Both the position numbers and the translations under genes were made by a program. Shown in pieces: positions 1 through 11,789 of a stretch of 64,000 nt of DNA. The DNA lies in assembly GCA_963920635.1 (NCBI GenBank), contig OY987298.1:112024035-112088034 (forward strand), in the 5' to 3' direction. The stretch's first letter is position 1. Every line of letters begins with the position of its first letter. The notes beneath the pieces are model-generated. The model was not told the origin of the DNA. It saw only the letters and a list, made by a program, of their open reading frames with translations, and did not search any database. The stretch is from Pseudeuparius sepicola. Its lineage: Eukaryota; Arthropoda; Insecta; Coleoptera; Anthribidae.

Positions 1-118
1 ATTCTTAGGACTCGATACTGACTTGAGGTATATGTATTTTAATTTAGTTATTAGTTTTTATATAAAATTGTATGCAAAATATTTGGTGTTTCTGACAGTC
101 TATATAATAATATATGTA

Positions 119-542
119 CAGTATGTCCACGGATGGGGTAAATAAGAGGACAAATGGACCAAAAAGTGAAAGATACGAAAAAATGTCATTCTTTATAAAA
201 GTTTTTGCTTGCTTTAAAAATAAGATCCACGATGCCAAAAATTTGTTTTTTTGTACAGGGTATGCAAAGAATACAAAAACGTAAAATTTGATGAAGATTA
301 AGGTTGGCTTTTTATAAATTTTAATGCAAAACGTTAAATAAAAAACTTGTTTGAAAATTTAAAAGAATTCTTCTACCAGATTTTCAAGGAAAAATTTGAA
401 ATTTCTAAATTACTCTTTTAAAACCGATATTTTTCCAAGTCATATTTTGACCTTTTTATTTGATTACGCCATTGATAACTGTTACTGTGACATATTTGTC
501 AAAATAAGAACGATGTTGTCTTTAGAGCAAAGAATATTTTTA
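119..542 (+). repeat. Left terminal inverted repeat of the Tc1-like element
   Basis: It pairs with 1696-2104 on the opposite strand with scattered mismatches and small indels. The arm runs past the presumed transposase ATG at 513, so the first codons of the gene lie inside the repeat. Confidence 0.8.
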
Positions 543-1575
543 TAATCCAAAGTTACAGAAACGGCGAGAATAGTTATCGCTACGTTATTGAGAAGTTTCA
601 AGAAAAGTTTCCAAGTGTACAATTATGCATAAGTTCAGTACATAAGTTAGTAATCAGATTTTAAAAAACTGGATCCGGTAATGATTTAAAGAAGACGAAG
701 AAAGGATACGACGAAAACGATGCTTCTACAGTATTAATTTTGCAATCTGTTGATGAAAATCCTATGCTGTCTTTAAGAAAACGAGCCCAAAGTTTTCAAA
801 TCTGAAAAAAAAAGCCATATTCAAAATGTGTTGAAGGAAAATAAAATTTATCCTTTTAAACCAATTTTTAACCATACTTTGGAAGATGGGGACAGTTACA
901 AACGCTTGGATTTTTGTTTGTGGGTCGGTGATGAAATTCTAAATAACAACGTGAACTTTCATAAGCTGATAATGTTCTCAGATGAGTCAACCTTCAGTAC
1001 AAACGGCACTGTAGCCTCTCAGCATGTGAGATACTGGAGTAGGAAAAACCCAGAGTTTAGAATTGCGAACCGCCGCCAGTATTTTAAAAAAGTAAATGTT
1101 TGGTGCGCCATTTCCTATTATTTATGCGATTATAACATATTTTTTTGATAATACGTGTAACAGACATTCTTATTTGCATATGCTGGAGTCATTTCTGTTA
1201 GACAAGTTAGAAGAATTGCCTCTTCAATATCGGCAAAATATGTATTTTCAGTACGATGGGTGTCCTGCCCATTATACTACAGAAGTCAGGGATTGGCTCA
1301 ATCGCAAATTTGGAAATCGATGGATGGGCCGAAATGGTCCAATTTTGTGGCCCCCTAGGAGTCCCGACTTGACAATTTGTGATATGTTTCTATGGGGGCG
1401 CATTAAACAACTAACATATGAAATACCCATTGAAAATAACGAAGAAGTTTTACAGCAGAGAATTTTAAGAGCGATAGAATCAATTTCACTAGGAGAAATA
1501 AGAAGCAGCTTTAGCCATTTACGACGTCTATTGGAAAAATGCGTAGAATATGGAGGAGAAGTTTTTGAAAAATAA
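513..1575 (+). pseudogene. Broken DD41D-type Tc1/mariner transposase
   Basis: The gene starts at ATG 513 and ends at TAA 1573-1575. The N-terminal part (513-827) needs several frame corrections and has internal stops. The middle part (828-1148) holds the first catalytic Asp in FSDES and the strand motif KVNVWCAI. A frameshift in a T run near 1137-1147 moves the frame to that of 1096-1575, which carries the second Asp (FQYDGCPAHY) and the third (WPPRSPDLTICDMFLW). Counting residues between the second and third acid gives 41, matching the DD41D spacing described for rosa/Visitor-like transposons. The C-terminus ends in a Leu-rich stretch and GGEVFEK. All three acids are present but the frame is not continuous, so the gene is dead as read. 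Confidence 0.85.
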
Positions 1576-1695
1576 AAATAATGTGCCCCTAATTGTTTAG
1601 TTTAATAAAATAAGAAATATTTCTCGAGTATTACAATTATTATTTAATATTCCATTAGTAATTTTATTTAACCTGTATGTAATTTTGGATTATAA

Positions 1696-2104
1696 ATATT
1701 TTTTGCTCTAAAAACATCTTTCTTATTTTGACAAATACGCCACAGTTATCAAAGGTGTAATCAAATAAAAGGGTCAGAATATGACTTGGAAAAATTTCGG
1801 TTTTAAAAGAGTAATTTAGAAATTTCAAATTTTTCCTTGAAAATCTGGAATAAGAATTCTTTTAAAATTTCAAACAAGTTTTTTATTTAACGTTTTGCAT
1901 TAAAATTTATAAAAAGCCAACTTTACTCTTCATCAAATTTTACGTTTTTGTATTTTTTGCATACCCTGTATAAAAAACAAATTTTTGGCATCGTGGATCT
2001 TATTTTTAAAACAAGCAAAAACTTTTATAAAGAATAACATTTGTTCGTATCTTTCACTTTTTGGTAAATTTGTCCTCTTATTTACCCCATCCGTGGACAT
2101 ACTG
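1696..2104 (-). repeat. Right terminal inverted repeat of the Tc1-like element
   Basis: Reverse-complement partner of 119-542. It includes the mirrored copy of the segment around the transposase start (GACAAATACGCCACAGTTAT on the plus strand). Confidence 0.8.
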
Positions 2105-4490
2105 TACATATGATATTTATGTAGCTTTGTCCATGTTAACGGTGATGAAGTTCTATATTCTTTTGGTGATCACTTCAAAACTAATGAAGATAACAAATTG
2201 AATCTTTCACATTTATTCTTGCAAATTTAATATGTTATGATTTATGATACAAGAATAAAATGTTGGAACGATTATGAAAAAAAAAACGATTTTTTTAAAT
2301 AAATCCCTCTATCTAGCTAGGCCTGCGAAAATCACTATGACAAGATTATTATTTCGTTTTACTCGACAAATCTTTCTTTCTTAAACGAGACTGAGTTTGT
2401 TCGATTGTTTCAAACCAAAGTTATTGACACTTTTAACAGTAGACTTTCCTCCTTCTCTTTTGCCTTATAGTCCGGCAGCCACGGGGGTAAACTCAAAAAT
2501 ATGGGACGAAGTTTTTTTCAAAACGGATTTGACATCTCTAGGACTCCTAGTTTTGATATCCAAGTGATGACAAACTGCCATCCTTGAGCAATTTGAGATA
2601 CAGGGTATCCTTTTAATACGTACCATGTGATCACGTATCAGCTTTTTTCAGCGTTTATTTATTTTTATACAGGGTGTTCAGAAAAGCGGTGCCAAACCAA
2701 ACTTTTGTTTCTTTAAATCGAATACCCTATATATTTTTAGATATTTGAAATCTACTTATTGTCACAATTTCAATGATGTATACATATGTAATAATATGTT
2801 TGTTTCAAGCGTTTGTAAAGTATTCGACCTTGAAACTTTCAATTTTGCACTTTTGATGTTATTTATTTCGAAAATGAATCTGGCGGATATCGTTTTTATT
2901 TTGTAATTAATTTATTAAAAGAGTTATAAAAAAACGAAAGACAACTTTTTCTGCTCTACATGCTTTTTATAGGAATTTTAATATACAGGGTGCGATGACA
3001 GATTCCTCTCGAGAAGTTATGAAGGTTTAGTGAAGCTATAAAGGGGCTCCACGAAGGCACTTTTTCTTAACTTCAGAACCGTTTAACTGTTAAATTTTGT
3101 ACACACTATACACTCAATAATACCCACTAACCACCTTTAAATGGACCCCCTGGTATACAAAGTGTCTGTTTTTTAGGTGACTCATTACTATTCATTGTAA
3201 CAGCAACCCATCCGTAATTGAACATCAGCAGCTCAGGTATCATTCTATTCCACACATGTTTGTAAAATAGGTAGCTCCCTTCATTGCTTTTTCGTATTCT
3301 TCTCTTCCACGACTCTGAACGATCGCCATCGTTGAAGATTTTTTTATTTTTTCTAAGTCGCACTTGTCCACAGTACAAACCTGCTTGATCTCTAAAATTA
3401 AACTTTATGTCACTTCTGAACGTCGCGCCGCTGCATTTTTACAGTTGGAGTTCCAGTATTGGTAACAATATTCTCCGGAGATAAGCATCTTTTTAAGTGG
3501 CTTTAGGAAATATATGTGGATACGCAACTTATTCTATGAAAAAATTAAAAAATCCTTACCTACTAGCAGTGAGTAGTCGTTTCTTCCAATTCTCTAAACA
3601 TGTGGTCCTCGTAAACTTTACTACAATTTAAATTGTTTTTATACGCTGAATACCATAGCAACTGAAAGACTCATTTTTTTCACAACCATATTTTCACTCA
3701 AAAAAGCACTTATCACTCATGTCTAATAACCTTTTATTAAAATTTAAAAGCTGCGGAACAAAACACTATTATAGTTGTGCCACAAGACACGATAAGGCTG
3801 TTTTAGTACGTTTTTGAGAATTGATGAAAACAATAACATTCCCGCACTGGTTGCTAAAATGATATTATACACAATGACTTGCATTTCTCAATTAAAAACG
3901 AACATACAATGCTATGAGGCAATTTCTTTAGAGTCTTGGAAAAAGCGAGTTTTTTGTTTCTTAATATAAATGTAATAAATTAAAAAAGCATTCTTCTTAA
4001 GCACTAAAATTAAAATGTAGGAAACGCAAACTGAGAAGGTGAGTTTTGGAAAGGGGATGAGGGACTAGTAATATAATACACGAAAGAAATGTTTAACAAC
4101 CAATAAAAGGGTTTTATACATAGGCCTAATTGCTATTAGTTCTTCCCCATAATTCTCATCTCATTTCTGGATATAATATTATAATATACCGAGTAAAGAA
4201 TGCCATTAAATGAAGTACATTAAATTACACTAAAGTAAAAAAACGTAATTTTTTTATTGTAGTAATGCCCATTTGCCCATTTGCCAATTACTGGCGGGGG
4301 GGGGGGGGCTGGTTGACAAAGTTAATTTTTCATTGTTAACAATTGCGCCGCAGGCGAAAATATTCAAATTTTCAAGGTCAAACATTTTTAATGAACTAAA
4401 AAAAATAAGTCACCTAATATTAGAAAAAAAAATTAGGTAGTTTTTTCTTTGTTAACTGTAGAACCATAATAATAATAATAACAATAATAA
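2105..4490. other. Intergenic, transposon tips only
   Basis: No gene recognised. Orphan 'TACAGGGTG'-type tips occur near 2668 and 2985, typical of degraded insect DNA transposons. An open frame of 83 codons on the minus strand (3127-3378) has no recognisable domain. A run of about 14 G lies at 4295-4310, and a GCGCCGCAGGCGAAAA motif (345-360 of the fourth kb) recurs elsewhere in the window. Confidence 0.5.
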
Positions 4491-6440
4491 TATTAATCTC
4501 TCTAATTAAGCTCACAGGTATCTTAAAGCTGTATAAAATAGATCATCATACAGTTTCCTTTTTAGAACACGTTATGACAACCTGGCGCACTAAGATACAA
4601 CTCAGAACCGCAGACAGTAACATCGAGACCGACACAATCAACATCCGAAGAGGGATTTTCCAAGGAGATTCACTCAGTCCACTGTGGTTCTGCATGGCGA
4701 TGAACCCTCTATCACATCGGTTGAACTCTACAAAATATGGCTTCGCTATCAAAAGCAACAACGCAGAAGCGATCAAGTTGAATCACCTATTATATATGGA
4801 TGATTTAAAACTGATCGCCGCAACCAAAAACCAACTAACGCAAATGCTTAAAATTGTAGAGGAGTTCTCCAGGGACATCGGAATGCTGTTTGGACTGGAC
4901 AAGTGCCGCACCCTTAGTATCATCCGGGGAAAGCTCGAACAAAGCGCACACGAGATGCAGGACGGCCAGGAGATCGAAGCAATGAGCAAGGGAGATACAT
5001 ACAAGTATCTCGGGATGAAACAAGCTCAAAGGATAGACCATCGAACAATGAAGACTGATTTAACGAATGAATTCATCAAGAGAGTAAGACAAGTAGTGCG
5101 AACTGATCTTAACAGCAGGAATTTGTTTAAGGCCCTGAACACGTATGCGTGCTCTGTACTCAGCTATTCGTTCGGAATAGTGAATTGGACCAACACGGAC
5201 ATCAACAACCTGCAGCGAAAAGTTAGGACACTACTGACAAAAGCTCATAAACATCATCCCCGTAGCGCCGTAGAAAGAACTACTCTGCCACGTCAACTAG
5301 GAGGAAGAGGATTGGCAGACCTCAGCAAGCAATTGGACCAACAAATAATAAATCTGCGTAATTATTTCCAGAGACAGGCCAACAGCTCCACACTACATAA
5401 AGCTATATGCGGAGCAGACGTCTCAACACCGCTACGTCTGACGGAACACGAGCGTCAAAATCACCACCGAACCGACAACGATAAACTACAGAGGTGGTTG
5501 GGGAAGCCGCTGCACGGGAGACATCCTAATGAGGTTAACCAGGAACATGTCGACAAGTTAGCGTCGAACTATTGGCTGACCTCGGGACGAATGTTCCCCG
5601 AGACGGAAGGCTTCCTACTGGCCATACAAGATCAGGTTATACCAACTCGCAACTACCTAAAATTCATTGTAGGAGATGCATCGGTAGTGGATGACAGATG
5701 CAGATACGGGTGCCCAACTTCAGAAACAATCAGGAGGATGTCAGATGTTCGCATCAACGGAATATAAGGAACGACACGATTCGGTTGCCAAGATCTTGCA
5801 CCGGGAACTGGCGGAAAAGCTGCTGCTTGTGCAGACAGAAAGGGTCCCATATTACAACTACACACCTGAGCCTGTTCTTGAGAACAGCAACTACAAGATG
5901 TACTGGGATCGTACAGTTCTGACTGATCAACGAGTTGCCCATAACAGACCGGACCTTATAATAGTTGATAAAATTTCTAGGAAGACAACTCTGATTGATG
6001 TGGCCATCCCGAACAACAACAACCTGCGTGTGAAGCAAGTCGAGAAGATCGCGAAGTACAGAGACTTAGAAGAACGAATTAGAAGGCAATGGGAAATGGA
6101 GAACGTCCAGACGATTCCAATCATCATGTCAACAACTGGTGTTATACCAAAAAGTTTGCTGAGAAACATCAAGGAGCTGAATCTAACTGATAGTCTTTAC
6201 AGGTCCATGCAGAAAGCGGTACTACTTGCGACAGCCCGAACCGTCAGGAAATTCATGGGGAATGCAGGATCGTCCAAGAACATCAATGTCACCTAGGGCC
6301 CGATAACATGGCAAGGGTCTCGTCCGAGCCAGATCCTTTTGGTATCCGGGATGCCCGGGATCTGAGTGAATGTTCCCCGTAGAGGGAGTGCGAATGCCTT
6401 TTGGCTAAGTCGATATAATATTAATAGTAATATTTAACTA
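4466..6440 (+). mobile_element. 5'-truncated R2/R4/Dong-type non-LTR retrotransposon
   Basis: The element begins abruptly within reverse transcriptase, directly after an AATAATAATAATAACAATAA tract (4466 onwards). It ends in a roughly 120-bp 3' UTR followed by ATAATATTAATAGTAATATT. Dong and relatives insert into TAA repeats, so the flanking tracts fit target-site use, although the exact ends are not resolved. The GC content is clearly higher than the surroundings, suggesting a younger insertion. Confidence 0.7.
4502..6296 (+). pseudogene. Retrotransposon polyprotein fragment: RT C-half plus restriction-like endonuclease
   Basis: The frame is open from about 4502 through ATG 4574 to 5767, then shifts to the frame of 5691-6296. 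The RT part shows FQGDSLSPLWF and the catalytic box LLYMDDLKLIA; the N-terminal RT motifs with the first Asp are missing through 5' truncation. Downstream are CRYGC (first half of the CCHC finger) and, in the second frame, GCQMF. The shift falls exactly in the finger and removes its His. The C-terminus has RPDLIIVDK and TLIDVAIP with a following EKIAKYRDLEER. This is the PD-(D/E)XK endonuclease layout of R2/R4-clade elements, rather than the APE endonuclease of Jockey/RTE elements. Stop TAG is at 6294-6296. The assignment to R4/Dong within this superclade is an inference. Confidence 0.85.
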
Positions 6441-7900
6441 TGCAGTATAACTGTAAGAACTAGGTACTCTTTTTTTCTTTTATATAAAAGCCCGAGAGGG
6501 AATTCCTTGAGTGATGTGGAAGTAAAAAATTTAAGTTAGTACCTATAAATTGATTCCCACATCCTATAAATTAACATGTCCTCTCAAAGGGTCAAATGTA
6601 AAATATATAGAGAGGTAGGTATCTTCCTATAGAAATTTATTTCCTTGTGGATTCATAATTATTATTCATTTTTAAAAGCAGGAATTAAAATAGGCGCATA
6701 TAATTCAGGTTAGTTTTAAGTTCGGCGCAGGTTTGGTTAGGTTTTAAGGTCCGCGGCGCGAAGCGCGTGTGCGTGTGACTTGTGTTTCTATTCTGTGCCG
6801 ATTGCCGGCCAGGCAACTAATCTTTCATTAAATGTCAACTACTAATATTAATTTGTACCACCGATATCCGATATCCTCAATTTCGTATATTTGATAAATC
6901 ATAACATAAACTTAAAAAATACAGGTTAAACAAAATACAAAGCATTCGGTCTTGTTTTTATTTAGCGCTTTTTCGCTTAGTTGGTACGAGCTCGGGGGGG
7001 GGGGCTGCAGCCCGGCCTATAATTACACACAATTAGGAAAAATTACGTAATTTAATGTACAACTTTGAGTTTAGCCAAAATGCTCATTTGGCTGCAGAGT
7101 GGACAGAGCATCAAATATAAGACGCCCTGTACCTGTCATTTAGCTTTATCTCTAAACATACCCATTTTTATAATTTTATTAGTTTTTTAACTTAGATACG
7201 AAATGTTCTAATACAGAGGAATTTATGAATATTTGAAATTCATAACATATGTTTTTAAAACACCTTGTATATTAATGATAACTATAACGTAAATAATTTA
7301 TTCAATAATATAATAGTAACAACAATTTTACAGCTAAATAGTAAGATTTAGAGAAGAAATTCCATATATTATCTAATATTTACTGTCTAAGATTTGAGGT
7401 ACCCTCAATGACGCCAGCATGTCATCAGTCGGATATGGTTAATAGACATACAAATCTGCAAGAATCCGTTAAAAAAAGAACTTCATCCCAAATTTCGCGC
7501 TTCAGGCAAAAAAACCGGTTCCGCTGCCGGACTATTACATCGACATGGTTTTCATCATTTTCTCTAAACCAGTTCACTATACACACAAAAAATATAAGAA
7601 CACTTTTTCATGCAGAATTAAAGTATGCATCTGCTGTTTATAATAGAATGTTTAAACATTTTATGGAAAAGGCAAAATTTATTTAAAAAACTTTGATGGC
7701 ATTATCAGTCATTGCAAAGGCTGAATGTTCAAAAGTTATATGGCCAATAATAAGGTACATTTAGGACTCTTAATTTTTAGCTTTGAGTAAAACAAAAAAC
7801 AGAGGTATCTTAATTTTTGACACTTATTACGGCTGTGTATATATAGGATGTCACTCATTTCTGGAACACCCTCTGTATTACAATAATATAATAATAATAA
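6441..7900. other. Intergenic, no gene seen
   Basis: AT-rich unique-looking sequence. A short GC-rich patch (6745-6775, CCGCGGCGCGAAGCGCG) and a G run (about 6993-7004) are the only notable sites. No domain was recognised in the short open frames, including 7408-7686. Confidence 0.4.
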
Positions 7901-7902
7901 TG

Positions 7903-8200
7903 CTCACCCTCACAATACTCCAAACTAGGAGTACCCCAGAAGCAACCACATGCTTGTGCGGGGGAGGGGGGCAATTACTATTATTTTGTCTTCGTTGCCA
8001 TTTGCGGCTAGGGCCGACTTTTTTCCGATAGAACTAGGATAGCATTCGCTCAAGTACTACGGAAAACCCTAGAAAACCGTAGTAATCCCAGTGAGTGTAT
8101 AGGACAATTAGTAAATCACACGGATAAAGCCTATTTAGGAGCAATACCGTGAACCCATATTATTTGTGCAGAGCTATTGGCCATTATGTATTTGCTATGC
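7903..8200 (-). repeat. LINE or SINE 3' end with (ATT)n tail, copy 1
   Basis: Read on the minus strand this ends GAGTATTGTGAGGGTGAG followed by an ATT-repeat tail (7883-7902 on the plus strand reads as TAATAATAATA). The same sequence recurs at 41705-41960 (plus strand) and as a stub at 47250-47300 (minus strand). All copies share the tail-side end and differ in how far they extend the other way, the usual sign of 5'-truncated retroposition. No coding domain is visible in the shared part. Confidence 0.65.
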
Positions 8201-8482
8201 CTCGTGGAAATTTCGACAATGTTTCTGACAGTCTATCTGTAGCTTGGTTTATGGTCTGTGGTTTAAGAAAGTAATTCGATATTTTCGTACTTTATATCTC
8301 TGGAAAGAAAAGAGATACTCGGTTTTTGCTCCAAAATTAAAGTTTGAAACTTAATGCGCCAGGAGTTTTTGACGGACGGGTTCAACAATACTTCTGACTA
8401 TGTCTCCATTAAGCCATGTTTCAACGCTCTGTATCTCGAAAAATACCCCTTGTTTATAGAAGTTTTTTGTTCTAAAATGTCC

Positions 8483-9231
8483 TTAGACAAGAAAAGAGAG
8501 AGGACGCCTAACAGCGCTCGCGGCCGTGTTACCGACTGTCACATCGCACGACAGGCCAGTGGCGTAGCATGAAACGCGTTCTTCGAAAATATCACAAAAA
8601 TGTTAAAAATCAAAAGGTAGTTAATTTTGACTTACATGTAATTTGAAATGTTGCTATTTATTTGCAGATAATTTCCCGAATGTAAAGCTAGTGTCACGTG
8701 CTGAAATATATTTATTTGCGGCGGTTTAGAATTAATTAAAATAAAAAAATAATGCACGCCCATGGAAACCAGCCCATATTTTAAGAAACTATCATAATTA
8801 ATTTAAAAAATTTCAATAAAAACGATGTTAATAAATAATTATATTGGTCCACAAAACAATGCATTTTATTATACTAAAAAGGTAGAAGGAATTTGAAGAA
8901 GTTATAATGAGAAAAAATGAAGTTTTAGGGCATCTTTCAAAGGTATAGCTTGTAGCTTGTTAAATACCTATTTACCTGTGAAACGAAATCCCGGGCTCTT
9001 GCTTTTCACTTCTGCTTTTGCAACCAAACGCTGAACAATTCACCATCATAGGAATATATTTTCCCCTTAATCACTGTTACTTTTAATTCACAAATTCACT
9101 AAATTAACACACAAGTACTCGCTTTGTCCGCCACATATAAAATGGCCGCCGCGCCGTTCAAAACGACGTAACAAAATCTATACACGGCAGGGTAGGCAAG
9201 CGCGGTGTCCTTTCTCTTTCTTTGTCTAAGA
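8483..9231. mobile_element. Candidate inverted-repeat element with promoter-like right half
   Basis: TTAGACAAGAAAAGAGAGAG at 8485 is mirrored by CTTTCTCTTTCTTTGTCTAA at 9211-9230, giving imperfect terminal repeats of about 27 bp. The interior is AT-rich. The right part (9130-9200) is CpG-rich, with AAATGGCCGCCGCGCCG, resembling a promoter or first exon read on the minus strand. No coding frame was recognised and no TSD established. Confidence 0.35.
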
Positions 9232-10105
9232 AACTATCCTTTTAGAGAGAAAAACGATGGACACAAATAAATATCCATGCCGAAATATTTTGCATATGTT
9301 TATCTTATTTTCAATTTCAGATTTTTCTCGGGCGAGTTATTTTCGCTGTGGTATTTATTTTTTGCGGTCTGTTATTCTTTAATTTAATTTTGTGTCAACC
9401 AATTCTTATTCACGAATTTCCAAGCTTTACTTCTCCACCGCCGCCCTCACAGTCGTTCCGTGTTCAATTTAACTGCGAAGTGAAATACGTCGCTAAACAT
9501 TGAGGCAGAAAATAGACCCCGTCGATATTTCTCTATCGAGTTTACTATGGCCGAATAGCGGCGAACGAAACAAATTTTAGTCAAGCGCCACAGTGCCCAA
9601 CATTTGCCTTTCAATATGTTTCTAAAGTAGCGAAGTTTACGGGAATCATCTATAAACATGCAAATTTCTGTAAAGTTAAATGTAGTTTGCTTTCAATTTT
9701 CAACTACAATTTGTTGTCCCGATATAAAATATTTGTACATTATAGAAGTTCAGAGAGGAGATGCACGTAATTCGGAGATAGTGTTCATAAAGCCAAACCT
9801 CGTCTTGTTGCGATCGATGCATACAGTGAGTGTCTATCATTACCGCGAAATCTGGCGACAGAGAATAAGCGGGAAGTTGAAAAGTGCAGCACGAAACCAG
9901 TACGAATAAAATTTTAAAATTAATTTTACTATTGCAACCGCATTATTTTACTATTATTTACATTATTCGCCGATTTTGAGAGTTACGAATTAAGATATTA
10001 TCATACCTGTCCGAAAAAATTCCGGCCGTATCCAGGAAAACGCTGGGCAAGTAGGATTTGTTGGTTAGCAATTTATAGACGGAGAGCTGGCTACGTGGAG
10101 TAGGG
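9232..10105. other. Intergenic, short unassigned frames
   Basis: Two abutting frames of 70 (minus, 9447-9659) and 83 codons (plus, 9658-9909) have no recognisable motif. The segment is slightly less AT-rich than average. Nothing else stands out. Confidence 0.35.
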
Positions 10106-11030
10106 GTCACTCGATAAAGTGGAAATTTGATCATTTATAGGTTCCGTTGTTACTGATATCGCGAGAGGCGGGCGGACAGAAGGCACCCTGGAAGACTAAA
10201 GTGAGGGTAGGGGGATAAACATGCAATTTTTTTTGTAAAAAAATTGATAAGGTAAAGTGTTGAAAATTTGCAGGATAATCGGAGATAGTGCAATTAAGTA
10301 GAGAAAAAATCGGCAGAAGGCTAGGTGGAAAATAAAGAGTCGGCAGAAGGAGCTAATGTTGCAAAAAATTTTGCAACAATTATGTGACTGAGTAAACTTC
10401 TGCCAATTTTTACATTTATTCTGTAACTCAAAATAACACTAGTTGCAAAACGGCAGAAGGCTAGTTGGAAGAATTACGGAGATATCACAAATAGTAGGTA
10501 AGTTCGTGGGTGGCACACTCGAATAATTACTTTACCTGATATATTATATTTTTCTTGAAATCGGCATTAAAATGTCCCAAAATCGTCATTAAAAGCACAG
10601 AAATCGTACAATAATGTAGCCCATTATTGTACGATTTTTTCAATAAGTAGGCCTTGGCGAGATGTAAACATCAAACGTCAGACGCGGAGAAATCGCTCGT
10701 CAAAAGTGACCAAATATTCAAAACCCGGCCGATAAAGGCTCATTTAACTTTTCGTACACATTGCGAAATTGTTTCCTATAGAAGCGCAATCCTTCAGTAT
10801 ACATATTTTAGTAAATTTGAAAATCAATAGATTTGTTGTGTAGGCTGCACAAGAAGCAGCAGTTTGGTTTTTCTGTCAGAGGGTGCCGTACATCATTATA
10901 CTTGTCCTAGGTAGAGCGATCGGTAAAGTCAAGCAACGCCGCGCGTAGTCGGTTCGTGGACGGGTGATCCCTTATTATTATTTTCTTGCCTAATAAAACA
11001 TTTTTTTTCCGATTTCAAGAAAAATATAAT

Positions 11031-11150
11031 ATGTACCTCGGCACTGAAGTTCTTTTTATGACTCATGTGGTTTATTTGCCTCGGCCAGAGGCCTCAGCAA
11101 CTAAACTCCACATGAGTCATAAAAAGTTGAACTTCAGTGCCTTGGTACAT
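11031..11150. repeat. Near-perfect hairpin (MITE-like)
   Basis: ATGTACCTCGGCACTGAAGT at the left end is mirrored by ACTTCAGTGCCTTGGTACAT at the right. The arms (about 50 bp) also share GACTCATGTGG. The short loop includes the palindrome GGCCAGAGGCC. It would fold into a long stem. Confidence 0.75.
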
Positions 11151-11160
11151 AAATAACTAT

Positions 11161-11789
11161 TATTTCATCAAGTACACTTCTGGCAATTTGTCAGCATATT
11201 TTACGATAATTCAGTGCACTATTTGTCAATTGCCAGAAGTAAATTACGAAGACATATGTAAATCAATAATTTTATTAAAGAAAAAATAAAAAATGTAAAC
11301 GAGCCTTTTCAAAAAAAAACAATTAAAAAACTTCGATGCTTCCTGCTTGCCACCTTGCTACACTGAATTACGCCAACACATGGAAAGAACGCATTATATT
11401 GCAAATATATGGACAAATGCGAATTTATTTGATCCGTACGAATTAGAAGCTGAAAATTGCGGGTGAATATTGAATGGGTCACAATACGAATCCAAATGGT
11501 TTGAAGGACGACAATTACCACCATCAGTCAAAGCCGTTGTTCTTGATAGTGACGATTCGGAAGGTAATTTTGAATTTGATTTCAAACATGATTTAATAGT
11601 GATTTTCGAAAAATATTCAAAATTATAAATATCATTTTAATAGAAATGAAATCAGTCGCCATATTTTTTCATTAATAAAATTATTGGTTTACGTATGTCT
11701 TCGTAATTGACTTCTGGCAATTGACAAATATTGTACCGAATTTTCGTAAAATATGCTGACAAATTGCCAGGAGTGTACTTGATGAAATA
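11161..11789. mobile_element. Nested MITE with ~125-bp inverted arms
   Basis: The left arm (11161-11285) reads TATTTCATCAAGTACAC; the right arm (about 11670-11789) reads back GTGTACTTGATGAAATA. Both arms carry TTCTGGCAATTTGTCAGCAT and TACGAAGACATA or their complements. The middle 350 bp has no recognised gene. Confidence 0.7.

Larger units (their letters stand above)
119..2104 (+). mobile_element. Tc1/mariner-superfamily DNA transposon with long TIRs
   Basis: The two ends are inverted copies of each other for roughly 415 bp. The outer ends read CAGTATGTCCACGG on the left and its reverse complement on the right, each next to a TA dinucleotide (117-118 and 2105-2106), as expected for TA-targeting Tc1/mariner elements. 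The TGTACA context is palindromic, so the exact boundary could shift by up to 4 bp. One broken transposase gene lies inside. TIRs this long are unusual for Tc1 elements, which commonly have 20-250 bp. Arm divergence and frame breaks show an old, inactive copy. Confidence 0.85.

Noticed and set aside
3127..3378. 83-codon minus-strand frame
   Set aside because: No motif, no partner copy in the window and no splice or promoter support; it may be chance.
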